Assembly: GCF_005954645.2 (NCBI RefSeq)
Contig: NZ_CP040695.2
Span: 682,001 to 746,000 of the forward strand
Direction: 5' to 3'
Source: Nocardioides sp. S-1144
GTDB taxonomy: Bacteria > Actinomycetota > Actinomycetes > Propionibacteriales > Nocardioidaceae
DNA: 64,000 nt
Positions 8,328-16,436 of this stretch are shown piece after piece. The position numbers and the translations under genes are program-made. Under the pieces are notes generated by a model, which saw nothing but the letters and a program-made list of their open reading frames with translations, searched no databases and was not told where the DNA came from. How positions within the stretch are numbered: position 1 is the first letter of the stretch; every line of letters begins with the position of its first letter.

Positions 8328-9200
8328 ATGCCCACCACGCGCGGACCGCTGCCCCCTGCGGTGTACTGGCGACGCCGCGCGCTCGTCCTCGGGACCGTGC
8401 TCGCGCTGGTGCTGGTCGTGGTCAACCTGGTGCGCGGTGACGACGACCCGCCGCCGGCCCGCGACGCCGCGGTGCAGGCCAGCGGCCAGCCGAGCGAGGC
8501 GCCCGCCGGGAGGAAGGGCAAGGGCCGCAAGAACCGGCCCGCAGCCGGGCAGCCGACGACGGTGCCCCTGCCCGACAGCGGGTACACGCCCGCGCCCCAG
8601 CCGAGCGCCGAGCCGGCGCCGCCCGACCCCGAGGGTGACTGCGTCGACGCCGACGTGCAGGTCATGCCGTCGGTGCCGGGCGCGGTCGCCCGGCGGTCCA
8701 CGACGATCCGGCTCAGCCTGGAGACGCTCGTGGCCGAGGCCTGCACCTGGCGGCTGAGCAGCGACAGCCTGGCCGTCACGATCCTCGACGACGACGGCGA
8801 CGAGGTGTGGTCCAGCCGCGAGTGCCCGCGGATGGTGCCGACCGCCGAGGTCGTCGTCCGTCGCGACTCCACTGCCACCTTCGACCTGACCTGGAACGGC
8901 CGGATGTCGACGCCCGAGTGTCCCGCCGGCCAGCCCTGGGCCGAGCCCGCGGCCTACGACGTCCAGGTGGCCGCCTACGGTGCCGAGCCCGCCGACCCCC
9001 TCACGTTCACGCTGACCGACCCGGCCGACGTCGCGGTCGCGGACGGGCCGGTCGGGCCCGCGGTGCCCGGCGCCGACCAGTCCGACCAGTCCGACCAGGG
9101 CGAGAAGAAGAAGACCAAGAAGAAGAAGAAGGACCGGGCCGGCACGAACCGGGCCGGGACGAACGGGGACCGGACGAACGGGGACCGGGCTCGCGGCTGA
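8328..9200 (+). CDS. membrane-anchored extracytoplasmic protein of unknown function
   Basis: I do not recognise this 290-residue protein. A short basic N-terminus (MPTTRGPLPPAVYWRRR) leads into one membrane anchor (about 18-36), then a disordered Pro/Ala linker to about residue 100. A beta-rich domain with four cysteines follows (about 104-230), with the pattern VWSSREC, FDLTWNGR and PAAYDVQV; it is faintly like BsuPI/immunoglobulin folds. The tail is Lys-rich and repetitive (KKKTKKKKKDRAG, then TNGDR repeats). The ATG at 8328 follows TAGCGT by 8 bases; a GTG at 8322 is the alternative. Confidence 0.7.
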   Translation: MPTTRGPLPPAVYWRRRALVLGTVLALVLVVVNLVRGDDDPPPARDAAVQASGQPSEAPAGRKGKGRKNRPAAGQPTTVPLPDSGYTPAPQPSAEPAPPDPEGDCVDADVQVMPSVPGAVARRSTTIRLSLETLVAEACTWRLSSDSLAVTILDDDGDEVWSSRECPRMVPTAEVVVRRDSTATFDLTWNGRMSTPECPAGQPWAEPAAYDVQVAAYGAEPADPLTFTLTDPADVAVADGPVGPAVPGADQSDQSDQGEKKKTKKKKKDRAGTNRAGTNGDRTNGDRARG

Positions 9201-9207
9201 GGCTCGG

Positions 9208-10290
9208 TCAGACGTACCGCTCGAGGATGGTCGACTCCGCCAGGCGGGAGAGACCCTCGCGGACGCTGCGGGCGCGCAGCTCGCCGACGCCGTCGACGGT
9301 CTGGAGGTCGTCGATGCCGGCGGAGAGCAGCTTCTGCAGCGTGCCGAAGTGGTCGACCAGGCGGTCGACGACGGGCGCGGGCAGCCGCGGCACCTTGGCG
9401 AGCAGGCGGTAGCCGCGCGGGGCGACGGCGCCGTCGAGGTGCTCGGCGGTGCCGAGCCCGAGGACGCGGGCCGCGGCGGCGGGGTCGACGAGCTCGGTGG
9501 CCGAGAGCGCCTCGAGCCGGCCCAGGAGGACCTCGGGGCTCTTGCTGCGGCGTCCGGCCGGGACGTAGTCGCGGATCACCAGCTCGCGCTCGGCGTCGAC
9601 GCCGGTGATCAGCTCCTCGAGCTGCAGCGAGAGCAGCCGGCCGTCGCTGCCGAGCTCGAGGACGTAGTCCTCGATCTCGCGGGCGATCCGGGTGACCATC
9701 TCGAGGCGCTGGGCCACGACGGCGACGTCGCGGACGGTGACGAGGTCCTCGATCTCCAGCGCGGACAGGGTGCTCGAGACCTCGTCGAGGCGCAGCTTGT
9801 AGCGCTCGAGGGTGGCCAGCGCCTGGTTGGCACGGGACAGGATCTGGCCGGAGTCCTCGAGGACGTGACGGGTGGCGCCGACGTAGGCGGCGATGATCTG
9901 CATCGACTGCGACACCGAGATCACCGGGAACCCGGTCTGCTTGGCCACCCGGTCGGCCGTGCGGTGCCGGGTGCCGGTCTCCTCGGAGGGGATCGTGTGG
10001 TCGGGCATCAGGTGGACCGCGGCCCGGATGATCCGGGTGATGTCCTTGTCGACGATGATCCCGCCGTCCATCTTGGCCAGCTCGCGCAAGCCGGTGGCGG
10101 TGAACGGGACGTCGAGGGCGAACCCGCCGGTGGCGATCGACTCGACCGTGCGGTCGTGACCGATGACGATGAGCGCACCGGTGCGCCCGCGCAGGATCCG
10201 CTCCAACCCGTCGCGCAGGGCCGTGCCCGGGGCGGTCTGGGCGAGGGTCGCCCGTAGCCGCAGCTGCTCGTCGCTGCGTGCGTCGGTCAT
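9208..10290 (-). CDS. disA: diadenylate cyclase / DNA integrity scanning protein DisA
   Basis: DisA is an octameric c-di-AMP synthase that monitors branched DNA. The 360-residue protein has an N-terminal DAC domain (GALIVIGHD; the substrate motif TGTRHRTADR; FPVISVSQSM), a long helical linker and a C-terminal helix-hairpin-helix DNA-binding domain (LQTVDGVGELRARSVREGL). The catalytic DGA motif reads D75-G76-G77 here, with Gly in place of Ala. The ATG at 10290 has a GAAGGGG ribosome site. It lies downstream of radA on the same strand; RadA is known to restrain DisA activity, so the pairing makes functional sense. Confidence 0.94.
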   Translation of the reverse strand: MTDARSDEQLRLRATLAQTAPGTALRDGLERILRGRTGALIVIGHDRTVESIATGGFALDVPFTATGLRELAKMDGGIIVDKDITRIIRAAVHLMPDHTIPSEETGTRHRTADRVAKQTGFPVISVSQSMQIIAAYVGATRHVLEDSGQILSRANQALATLERYKLRLDEVSSTLSALEIEDLVTVRDVAVVAQRLEMVTRIAREIEDYVLELGSDGRLLSLQLEELITGVDAERELVIRDYVPAGRRSKSPEVLLGRLEALSATELVDPAAAARVLGLGTAEHLDGAVAPRGYRLLAKVPRLPAPVVDRLVDHFGTLQKLLSAGIDDLQTVDGVGELRARSVREGLSRLAESTILERYV

Positions 10291-10340
10291 CGGCACCCCT
10301 TCACCCGTGGTGGCGTCGCGAGCGACGCCTCGCGCGAATC

Positions 10341-11774
10341 CTAACCGTCGTCGACCACGCTCAACGACTGCTTGGACCGCGTGGTGAGGTTGAGCAGGAG
10401 CAGGGCCGAGAGGACGTCGCGGACCTCGACGACCCGCATGCCCTCGACCATCCGGTCGGTGCGGTGCGACCGGGGAGCGTCGGGCAGGTGCAGCTCGGCC
10501 GGGACGACGGCCATCTTGAAGCCCAGCCGGGAGGCCTCGGCGAGCCGCTGCGGCAGGTCGCGCACCCGGCGCAGCTCGCCCGAGAGCCCGATCTCGCCCA
10601 TCGCGACCACGCCGACCGGCGGCGGGGTGAGGTGGGTGGCCGAGGCGAGCGCCACGGCCACGGCCAGGTCGCTGGCGGGCTCGGAGAGCCGCGCGCCCCC
10701 GACGGTGGAGGCGAAGACGTCGTGCCCGTGCAGCCGGATGCCGCAGTGCTGCTGGAGCACCGCGAGGACCATCGCGATCCTCGAGCCGTCGAGGCCGGAG
10801 GTGGTGCGGCGCGGTCGCTCGAGCGGGGACGGCGTCACCAGGGCCTGGACCTCGGCCAGCAGCGGGCGGCGGCCCTCCATGGTGACGGCGACGCAGGTGC
10901 CCGCGACCCGCCCGTGCAGGTGCTCGACGAAGAGCCCGGTCGGGTCGGCCACGGCGGTGATGCCGTCGGCGCCGAGGTCGAAGCAGCCGACCTCGTCGAC
11001 CGGGCCGAACCGGTTCTTCACCGCCCGCACCATCCGAAACCGGCTGTTGCGGTCGCCCTCGAAGTGCAGCACCACGTCGACCAGGTGCTCCAGCACGCGC
11101 GGACCGGCGATGCCGCCGTCCTTGGTGACGTGGCCGACGAGCACGGTGGCGATGTCGCGGGTCTTGGCGACGCGCACCAGCGCGGCCGATACCTCCTTGA
11201 CCTGCGTGACGCCCCCGGGGACGCCCTCGATGCCGGCGGCCCCGATCGTCTGCACCGAGTCGACGACCACCAGGTCGGGACGCACCTGCTCGATGTGGGT
11301 GAGGACGGCGCCGAGGTCGGTCTCGGCGGCGAGGTAGAGCTGGTCGTGCACGCCGCCGGTGCGGTCGGCGCGCATGCGGACCTGGCCGGCCGACTCCTCG
11401 CCGGTCACGTAGAGCACCCGGCGGCCCTCGCGGGCGGTCTGCGCGGCCACCTCGAGCAGCAGCGTGCTCTTGCCGACGCCCGGCTCGCCGGCGAGCAGGA
11501 TGGCGGCCCCGGGAACCAGGCCGCCGCCGAGCACCCGGTCGAGCTCGGGGACGCCGGTGCCGCGGAAGGCCGACTCCGAGACCTGGACCTGCCCGATCGG
11601 GACGGCGGCGGTGGTGACCGGGCCGGAGGCCGCCCGCACCGTGGGGGTGCCGGCCTCGGCGACCGAGCCCCAGGCCTGGCACTCCCCGCAGCGGCCGACC
11701 CACTTGCCGGTCTCCCACCCGCACTCGGCACAGCGGTACTGCGGGCGGGGTGGCTTGGTGGTGGACCGGGGCAT
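10341..11774 (-). CDS. radA: DNA repair protein RadA/Sms
   Basis: RadA is a hexameric RecA-like helicase that aids branch migration. The 477-residue protein has an N-terminal zinc finger (C15, C18, C29, C32), Walker A GEPGVGKS at 96-103, the RadA-specific KNRFG motif in RAVKNRFGPVDEVG, and a C-terminal Lon-protease-like domain (VGGARLSEPASDLAVAVAL). The start is ATG 11774, with TAGCGT 7 bases upstream and no Shine-Dalgarno sequence, so leaderless; a GTG at 11798 would cut into that promoter. disA follows 50 bases downstream. Confidence 0.95.
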   Translation of the reverse strand: MPRSTTKPPRPQYRCAECGWETGKWVGRCGECQAWGSVAEAGTPTVRAASGPVTTAAVPIGQVQVSESAFRGTGVPELDRVLGGGLVPGAAILLAGEPGVGKSTLLLEVAAQTAREGRRVLYVTGEESAGQVRMRADRTGGVHDQLYLAAETDLGAVLTHIEQVRPDLVVVDSVQTIGAAGIEGVPGGVTQVKEVSAALVRVAKTRDIATVLVGHVTKDGGIAGPRVLEHLVDVVLHFEGDRNSRFRMVRAVKNRFGPVDEVGCFDLGADGITAVADPTGLFVEHLHGRVAGTCVAVTMEGRRPLLAEVQALVTPSPLERPRRTTSGLDGSRIAMVLAVLQQHCGIRLHGHDVFASTVGGARLSEPASDLAVAVALASATHLTPPPVGVVAMGEIGLSGELRRVRDLPQRLAEASRLGFKMAVVPAELHLPDAPRSHRTDRMVEGMRVVEVRDVLSALLLLNLTTRSKQSLSVVDDG

Positions 11775-11876
11775 GGCGAGAACGCTAGACGAGCCCACCG
11801 ACAGCCTCCCGGCACCGCGTCGACGCGCGGGGACCGGTCACCCGGCAGGACGACGCACACTGCGGCGCGCCGCGGC

Positions 11877-11882
11877 TACACT
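11877..11882 (+). promoter_or_regulatory. -10 element of the LacI-type regulator gene
   Basis: TACACT lies about 54 bases before the chosen ATG, implying a short untranslated leader that carries a GAGGGG / CAGG ribosome site. An in-frame TTG at 11888 lies only 5 bases after it. Confidence 0.4.
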
Positions 11883-11935
11883 CCGGGTTGGATCGTTCAA
11901 GGGCTCGGACGGGGGCGAGGGTGAGGGGTAGCAGG

Positions 11936-12961
11936 ATGACGACGCGGATGCCCGTGGCCGCACCCACCCTCGCCGACGTCGCCGAGAGCGCCGGGGTGTC
12001 GCGCCAGACCGTCTCGAACGCCGTCAACAACCCCGACCTGCTGCGCCCCGACACGCTGCTGCGGGTGCAGGAGGCAATCGCCGAGCTCGGCTACGTGCCG
12101 AACCGGGCCGCCCGCAACCTGCGCACCCGCGCCTCGCACCTGGTCGGGCTGCGGCTCAGCCCGGTGCTGGAGGGCAACGCCACCGCCGTCGGCGACCGGT
12201 TCGTCCACTCCCTGGTGTGGACCTCGCGCGAGGCCGGCTACCACGTGCTGCTCTTCTCGGGTGAGGGTCACGCCGCGATCGACGGCTACGAGGACCTGCT
12301 GCGCTCGACCGCCGTCGACGCCTTCGTCGTCACCGACACCTACCTGGGCAACCCGCAGGCCACCTGGCTGCGGGAGCGCCGCGCGCCCTTCGTCGCCTTC
12401 GGCCGCCCCTGGGACGACCCCGACGCGCGCCACCCCTGGGTCGACGTCGACGGCGCGGCCGGCACGGAGATGGCCACCCGGCACCTGCTCGACAAGGGCC
12501 ACACGCGCGTGGCCTGGATCGGCTGGCGCAAGGACTCCTTCATCGGCGAGGACCGCCGCTCCGGCTGGAGCCGGGCCCTGCACGAGCGTGGCCTGTCGAC
12601 CACCGGCATGGCCTCGCGGGTCGAGGACACCGTCAGCAGCGGCCGCGAGGCCAGCGCGGTACTCCTCGACGAGGCCCGCCCCTCGGCCTTCGTCTGCGCC
12701 TCCGACACCCTCGCGATGGGCGTCCTGCACACCCTCGCCGAGCGCGGCCTGCAGCCGGGTCGCGACATCGCCGTCGCCGGCTTCGACGACTCCCAGGTCG
12801 CCCAGGTCGTGCACCCCGGCCTCACCTCGGTGCGCCAGCCGCTCGAGGAGGTCGCCGTCGCCGTCGTCCGCTCGCTGGAGGACCTGCTGGCCACGCCGTC
12901 CTACGTCGGCGAGGGCCTGCTGTTGACGCCGTCGCTGACCGTCCGCCCGTCCACCGGCTGA
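11936..12961 (+). CDS. LacI-family transcriptional regulator
   Basis: This 341-residue regulator has the LacI helix-turn-helix and hinge helix at the N-terminus (PTLADVAESAGVSRQTVSNA, then YVPNRAARNLRTR) and a periplasmic-binding-protein-like sensor domain (FVVTDTYL, KGHTRVAWIGW, FVCASDTLAMGVL, VAGFDDSQVAQVVHPGLTSV). The ligand is unknown; no sugar gene is adjacent. The start at ATG 11936 keeps the HTH near the N-terminus. Its stop codon overlaps the first base of a five-copy palindromic array, a possible but unproved binding region. Confidence 0.9.
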   Translation: MTTRMPVAAPTLADVAESAGVSRQTVSNAVNNPDLLRPDTLLRVQEAIAELGYVPNRAARNLRTRASHLVGLRLSPVLEGNATAVGDRFVHSLVWTSREAGYHVLLFSGEGHAAIDGYEDLLRSTAVDAFVVTDTYLGNPQATWLRERRAPFVAFGRPWDDPDARHPWVDVDGAAGTEMATRHLLDKGHTRVAWIGWRKDSFIGEDRRSGWSRALHERGLSTTGMASRVEDTVSSGREASAVLLDEARPSAFVCASDTLAMGVLHTLAERGLQPGRDIAVAGFDDSQVAQVVHPGLTSVRQPLEEVAVAVVRSLEDLLATPSYVGEGLLLTPSLTVRPSTG

Positions 12962-13211
12962 CCCAAACGGCGCGATCGCGTGGTTTGGGCAGGTCGGGCC
13001 CGGTGGAGGCGACCCAAACGGCGCGATTGCGCGGTTTGGGTAGCTGGGGCCCGGTGGAGGCGACCCAAACGGCGCGATTGCGCGGTTTGGGTAGGTCGGG
13101 CCCCGTGAAGGCGACCCAAACGGCGCGATCGCGCGGATTGGGTAGGTCGGGCCCCGTGAAGGCGACCCAAACGGCGCGATCGCGCGGATTGGGTAGGTGA
13201 GGCCCGGTCGG
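12961..13211. repeat. tandem array of five 51-bp palindromic repeats
   Basis: Five units start at 12961, 13012, 13063, 13114 and 13165, with an exact 51-base period. Each has arms CCCAAAC / GTTTGGG around the self-complementary core GCGCGATCGCGC, then a GGTCGGGCCCGGTGGAGGC-type spacer. Units 1-3 keep the arm GTTTGGG (core variants GATTGC and GCGTGG). Units 4-5 carry GATTGGG and a CCCCGTGAAG spacer, which suggests duplication in pairs. The array fills the gap between the LacI gene and a convergent methyltransferase gene. Confidence 0.85.
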
Positions 13212-13889
13212 TCAGAACGACCGGGACCACACGTTGACGGCGTAGTCGACCTCGAGGCCGTCGTGGTGGCGCAGCGCCTCGGTGGCGACGGCGGGGGGCA
13301 GCTCGATGCGGACCACCGCCTCCAGGTCGGCGCGCGAGGCGAAGCGCCAGCCCATGTCGACCGGGGTGCGGGTCCAGCCGCGGGTCGACCAGAACCGCTC
13401 GACCTCCGCGGGGGCGGGCAGGTGCGGGTAGCCGCGACGGAACCAGGCCCCGAACGTCGACCGGGAGCCGTCGTTGTCGACGACGACTGCGGTGCCCCCG
13501 GGGCGGACGACGCGGTCGAGCTCGGCCAGGCCGGGCTCGCAGCCGGGACCGAAGAAGTAGGCCCAGCGGGCGTGGACGACGTCGACCGAGGACGGCGGCA
13601 GCGGCACCGCCTGGGCGGTGCCGGCCAGGACGCTCACGTGGTCGAGGCGCGCGGTGCGCCGCCGCGCCAGCGCGAGCAGGTCGGGGTGCGGCTCGACGCC
13701 GACGACGCGGCCGGCGTCCGCGGCGAACGCCGGCAGGTGGAAGCCGGTGCCGCAGCCGAGGTCGAGCACGGTGCGCCCGGTCCAGGGCGCCAGCGAGCGC
13801 AGGGTCGACCACAGGACGCCGTCCGGGTCGACGGCGCGGTTCTCGGTCTCGTAGGTCGCCGTGTGCTTCCAGATGTTGGGGCTGGGCAC
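13212..13889 (-). CDS. class I SAM-dependent methyltransferase
   Basis: This 225-residue protein has the AdoMet-binding motif VLDLGCGTGFHLPAF, the acidic end of strand 2 (VVGVEPH), a motif like GTAQAVPLPPSSVDVVHARW, and VVRPGGTAVVVDN, all of the Methyltransf_11 type. The substrate cannot be predicted. I start at GTG 13889 (PSPNIWKHTATYETENRA), preceded by GGGGGG; longer frames upstream are Arg/Ala-rich shadow sequence. It reads toward the 51-bp repeat array. Confidence 0.85.
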   Translation of the reverse strand: MPSPNIWKHTATYETENRAVDPDGVLWSTLRSLAPWTGRTVLDLGCGTGFHLPAFAADAGRVVGVEPHPDLLALARRRTARLDHVSVLAGTAQAVPLPPSSVDVVHARWAYFFGPGCEPGLAELDRVVRPGGTAVVVDNDGSRSTFGAWFRRGYPHLPAPAEVERFWSTRGWTRTPVDMGWRFASRADLEAVVRIELPPAVATEALRHHDGLEVDYAVNVWSRSF

Positions 13890-13939
13890 GGCCCCCCGGA
13901 GCGGGCGGGCGCGCCCGGGCGACCCCGTCGGGCGCGGGG

Positions 13940-14578
13940 TCAGATGCGGACCAGGCCGGACGGCGTCTGCACCTGCACCGCGAGGATGCCGGGCGTGCCG
14001 TGCGGGGCGACCCACTCGACCTTGACGTCCTCGAGCGGCGCCTCGACGGTCTCGCCGAGCCACTCGCTGACGCGCTGGGGGTCACCGGCGATCTCGAGGC
14101 AGGCCAGCGACCAGCCGGCGTCGGCGCCGGCCGAGGGGTGCATCGCGGCCGGGCTGTCCCACTGCACGAAGAACGGCAGCTGCGGGTCGGAGAGCAGGCC
14201 GTTGACGCCGATCTGCTTCCACAGCAGCTCGGTGCCGTCGGGGCGGTGCCGGTTGCCGGCCACCGCGGCGCGGCCGAGGCGCTCCTCGACGACCGCGATG
14301 TCGTCGACCGCGACGACCCAGCCGAGCCAGCCGCCCCCGGCGTTGGAGCGGGCCTTGACGGCCTGGCCGAACGGGGCCTTGTCGGAGGCCGGGTGGTCGA
14401 GTGCCTCGACCACCTCGAGGTAGGTGTTGCCGGCCATCGGCAGGGTCATGTTGCGGGTGCCGAAGCGGGGGTGGATCCCGCCGTCGTCGAATTCTCGCCC
14501 GAGAAGGCCACCGAGGTTTGCGGCGGTGGCAGCGAGACCATCGGGACCGGCGGCGAACGAGAGATGGTCGAGGCGCAT
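13940..14578 (-). CDS. VOC / glyoxalase-like domain protein
   Basis: This 212-residue protein begins MRLDHLSFAAGPDGL and fits the glyoxalase-like (vicinal oxygen chelate) fold of the PF13468 type, with FGTRNMTLPM, YLEVVEAL and a C-terminal SGLVRI. The early His-Leu-Ser and the Glu in YLEVVE are typical metal ligands, but no reaction can be assigned. ATG 14578 follows CACACT by 7 bases, so it is probably leaderless; a TTG two codons earlier is unlikely. Confidence 0.78.
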   Translation of the reverse strand: MRLDHLSFAAGPDGLAATAANLGGLLGREFDDGGIHPRFGTRNMTLPMAGNTYLEVVEALDHPASDKAPFGQAVKARSNAGGGWLGWVVAVDDIAVVEERLGRAAVAGNRHRPDGTELLWKQIGVNGLLSDPQLPFFVQWDSPAAMHPSAGADAGWSLACLEIAGDPQRVSEWLGETVEAPLEDVKVEWVAPHGTPGILAVQVQTPSGLVRI

Positions 14579-14758
14579 GCCCAACAGTGTGGGTAAACCC
14601 TCGTACGGACCGGACGCCGGGGTCGGGGTGTCTTGACATCGAGATACGACGCCGTGCGTCCCGCCGCCGGTGGTGCGGGGTGGTGCGGGGTGGTCGACGG
14701 TCTCGACCGGGTTCCCGACCGGTCGAACCGAGTTCGCCGGGCAGGGGCGGTCAGCAGG

Positions 14759-15544
14759 TCAGCGGGGGTCGGCCGGGTGCAGGGCGAGCGCGGAGCGGGA
14801 GCGGAGGTGGGCCTCGCAGTGGCGGACCAGCTCGGCGTAGGCCGCCGCGCCCATCAGCTCGGTGAGCTCGGGCTCGTGGGTGACGTAGACGGGCTCGAGG
14901 GCCACGTGGGCCTCGGTGTTGCCCGAGCAGTACCAGTCGAGGTCGTGGCCGCCGGGTCCCCAGCCGCGGCGGTCGTACTCGCCGATCGAGACCTCGGTGT
15001 AGGACGTCTGGTCGGTGCGCTCGACCTCGCGGAAGGTGCGCCGGATCGGCAGCTGCCAGCAGACGTCCGGCTTGGTCTCGAGGGGGTTGCGCCCCTGCTG
15101 CAGCGCCAGGCCGTGCAGCGCGCAGCCCGCGCCGCCGGAGCCAGGGGCGCCGCCGGCGGGCGCGAAGTCGGTGCGGTTGTGGAACACGCAGGCCTGCTGG
15201 CCGTCGACGACGACGGCGAGCGTCTTGCGGTCGCCCTCGGCGTCGGTCTCCACCCAGTCCTCCCGCACCACCGGCCGGCCGGGGTGGAACTGCCACTGGG
15301 TCGGGTCGAGCTGCTCCACGAATCCCGCGACCCGCTCCTCGTCGTCGGCGTCGGCGAAGTGCGCGCCGAGGGTGCAGCAGCCGGTGTCGGGGGCGTCGGC
15401 GTAGATGCCCTGGCAGCCCTGGCCGAAGATGCACGTGTAGCTGCTGGTCAGCCAGGTCAGGTCGCAGCGCATCACCTCGGTGTCGTCGGCCGGGTTGGCG
15501 AACTCCACGTAGGCGCGCGGAAAGACCAGGTCGACCTCGGGCAT
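14759..15544 (-). CDS. cysteine-rich conserved protein (Rv0495c-like)
   Basis: This 261-residue protein has clustered cysteines: [56 protein letters not shown] and RHCEAH. The spacing suggests a metal site, zinc or Fe-S, but no function is established. Together with the neighbouring ppx it matches the Rv0495c-Rv0496 order of M. tuberculosis. ATG 15544 follows TAGGCT by 7 bases and has no Shine-Dalgarno sequence. The promoter overlaps the stop region of the frameshifted gene upstream. Confidence 0.8.
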   Translation of the reverse strand: MPEVDLVFPRAYVEFANPADDTEVMRCDLTWLTSSYTCIFGQGCQGIYADAPDTGCCTLGAHFADADDEERVAGFVEQLDPTQWQFHPGRPVVREDWVETDAEGDRKTLAVVVDGQQACVFHNRTDFAPAGGAPGSGGAGCALHGLALQQGRNPLETKPDVCWQLPIRRTFREVERTDQTSYTEVSIGEYDRRGWGPGGHDLDWYCSGNTEAHVALEPVYVTHEPELTELMGAAAYAELVRHCEAHLRSRSALALHPADPR

Positions 15545-15554
15545 GCGGTCGAGC

Positions 15555-16308
15555 CTACGGCCGGTCCCGCGGCTCGTCCTCGTCGCGGCCCCCGCCGTCT
15601 CGACCCGGGCCGTCCGCGGAGCCTGCGACCGGGCCACGCCCCTCGTCCTGGACCCGCCGGCGCCGGATCTCGCGGCGGGCCAGCACGTAGGCGAGCACGA
15701 CCGGCCAGACGTACCTCGCCCGGTCGAGCAGCCACGCCAGCCACCCCGGCAGGGTCCAGTCGGGCCAGGGGACCGAGGGCAGGTCGGGCCAGGGGACTCC
15801 CGGCAGGTCGGGCGAGGGGAGCGAGGGCAGGTCGGGCCACGGGATCGAGGGCAGGTCGGGCCACGGGACCCGCACCGCGAGCCGGACGGCGAGGAGCCCG
15901 AGCAGGATCGGCAGCACGATCGCGGCGACGGCGGCGAGCGTGCGCTGCGCGGCGTACCGGTTCGGGTGCAGCCGGACCTGGTCCTCGTGGGCGGCGGCGG
16001 GGGGAGCCCGGCTCGGGCTCGAGGTCGGTGCCCCCCAGCCCGAGCGCCGCCCCGCCGCGCTCGCCCGGCGGGTGCCACGTCGCCCGACGCGGCCGGCCGA
16101 GCGAGCTGAAGCGGAGGGCGACCCGACCGAGGGTGTCGGCCCGGTCGGCGTCGTCGGGCCCCAGCTCGACCTTGTCGTCGGCGGTGCGCACGTCGGCGAC
16201 GAGCACGTCGTCGACCCACCAGCGCAGGTGCTTGCGCCACCCGCCGGTGTCGGCCTCGACGCGGTGGCGCGCCTCGGGGGTCACGAGGTCCCACCGCTGC
16301 ACCACCAC
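15555..16308 (-). pseudogene. frameshifted gene for a membrane protein with PWPDLPS octapeptide repeats
   Basis: Two frames join into one plausible protein. The N-terminal frame (from GTG 16308, 7 bases after TAGCGT) gives [48 protein letters not shown] and [13 protein letters not shown]. The other frame continues with [20 protein letters not shown], a membrane segment ([17 protein letters not shown]), four or five PWPDLPSx repeats (24-base units, 15766-15862), a second segment ([12 protein letters not shown]) and REIRRRR, ending at 15555. The switch needs removal of one base and maps to six G's at 15999-16004. With five, the gene would encode about 250 residues. It may be a sequencing error, a real mutation or programmed slippage. 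Confidence 0.75.
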
Positions 16309-16436
16309 GTCGTCGACGCTACGGCGGGGGACGGGGGCGCCGGATCGTGCCGGAGTCTCGCCCGGGCGTGACTTTGGTCGGTCGTCGTCCACCGACCCCG
16401 ACGGGACCCGGGGCCGCCGGGAGTAGCGTTGGCGCC

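Noticed and set aside
12985-13200. Open frame with a repeated GLGRSGPVKATQTARSRG-type peptide
   Set aside because: The 51-base repeat period is a multiple of three, so any frame through the array stays open; no start signal, promoter or family resemblance.
12961-13211. Possible CRISPR array
   Set aside because: Units are contiguous 51-base copies with repeated, not unique, spacers, and no cas genes are in the window.
15555-15916. Separate 120-residue protein starting at GTG 15917
   Set aside because: The frame continues upstream in good protein sequence and lacks its own promoter or ribosome site; it is better read as the C-terminal part of the frameshifted gene.
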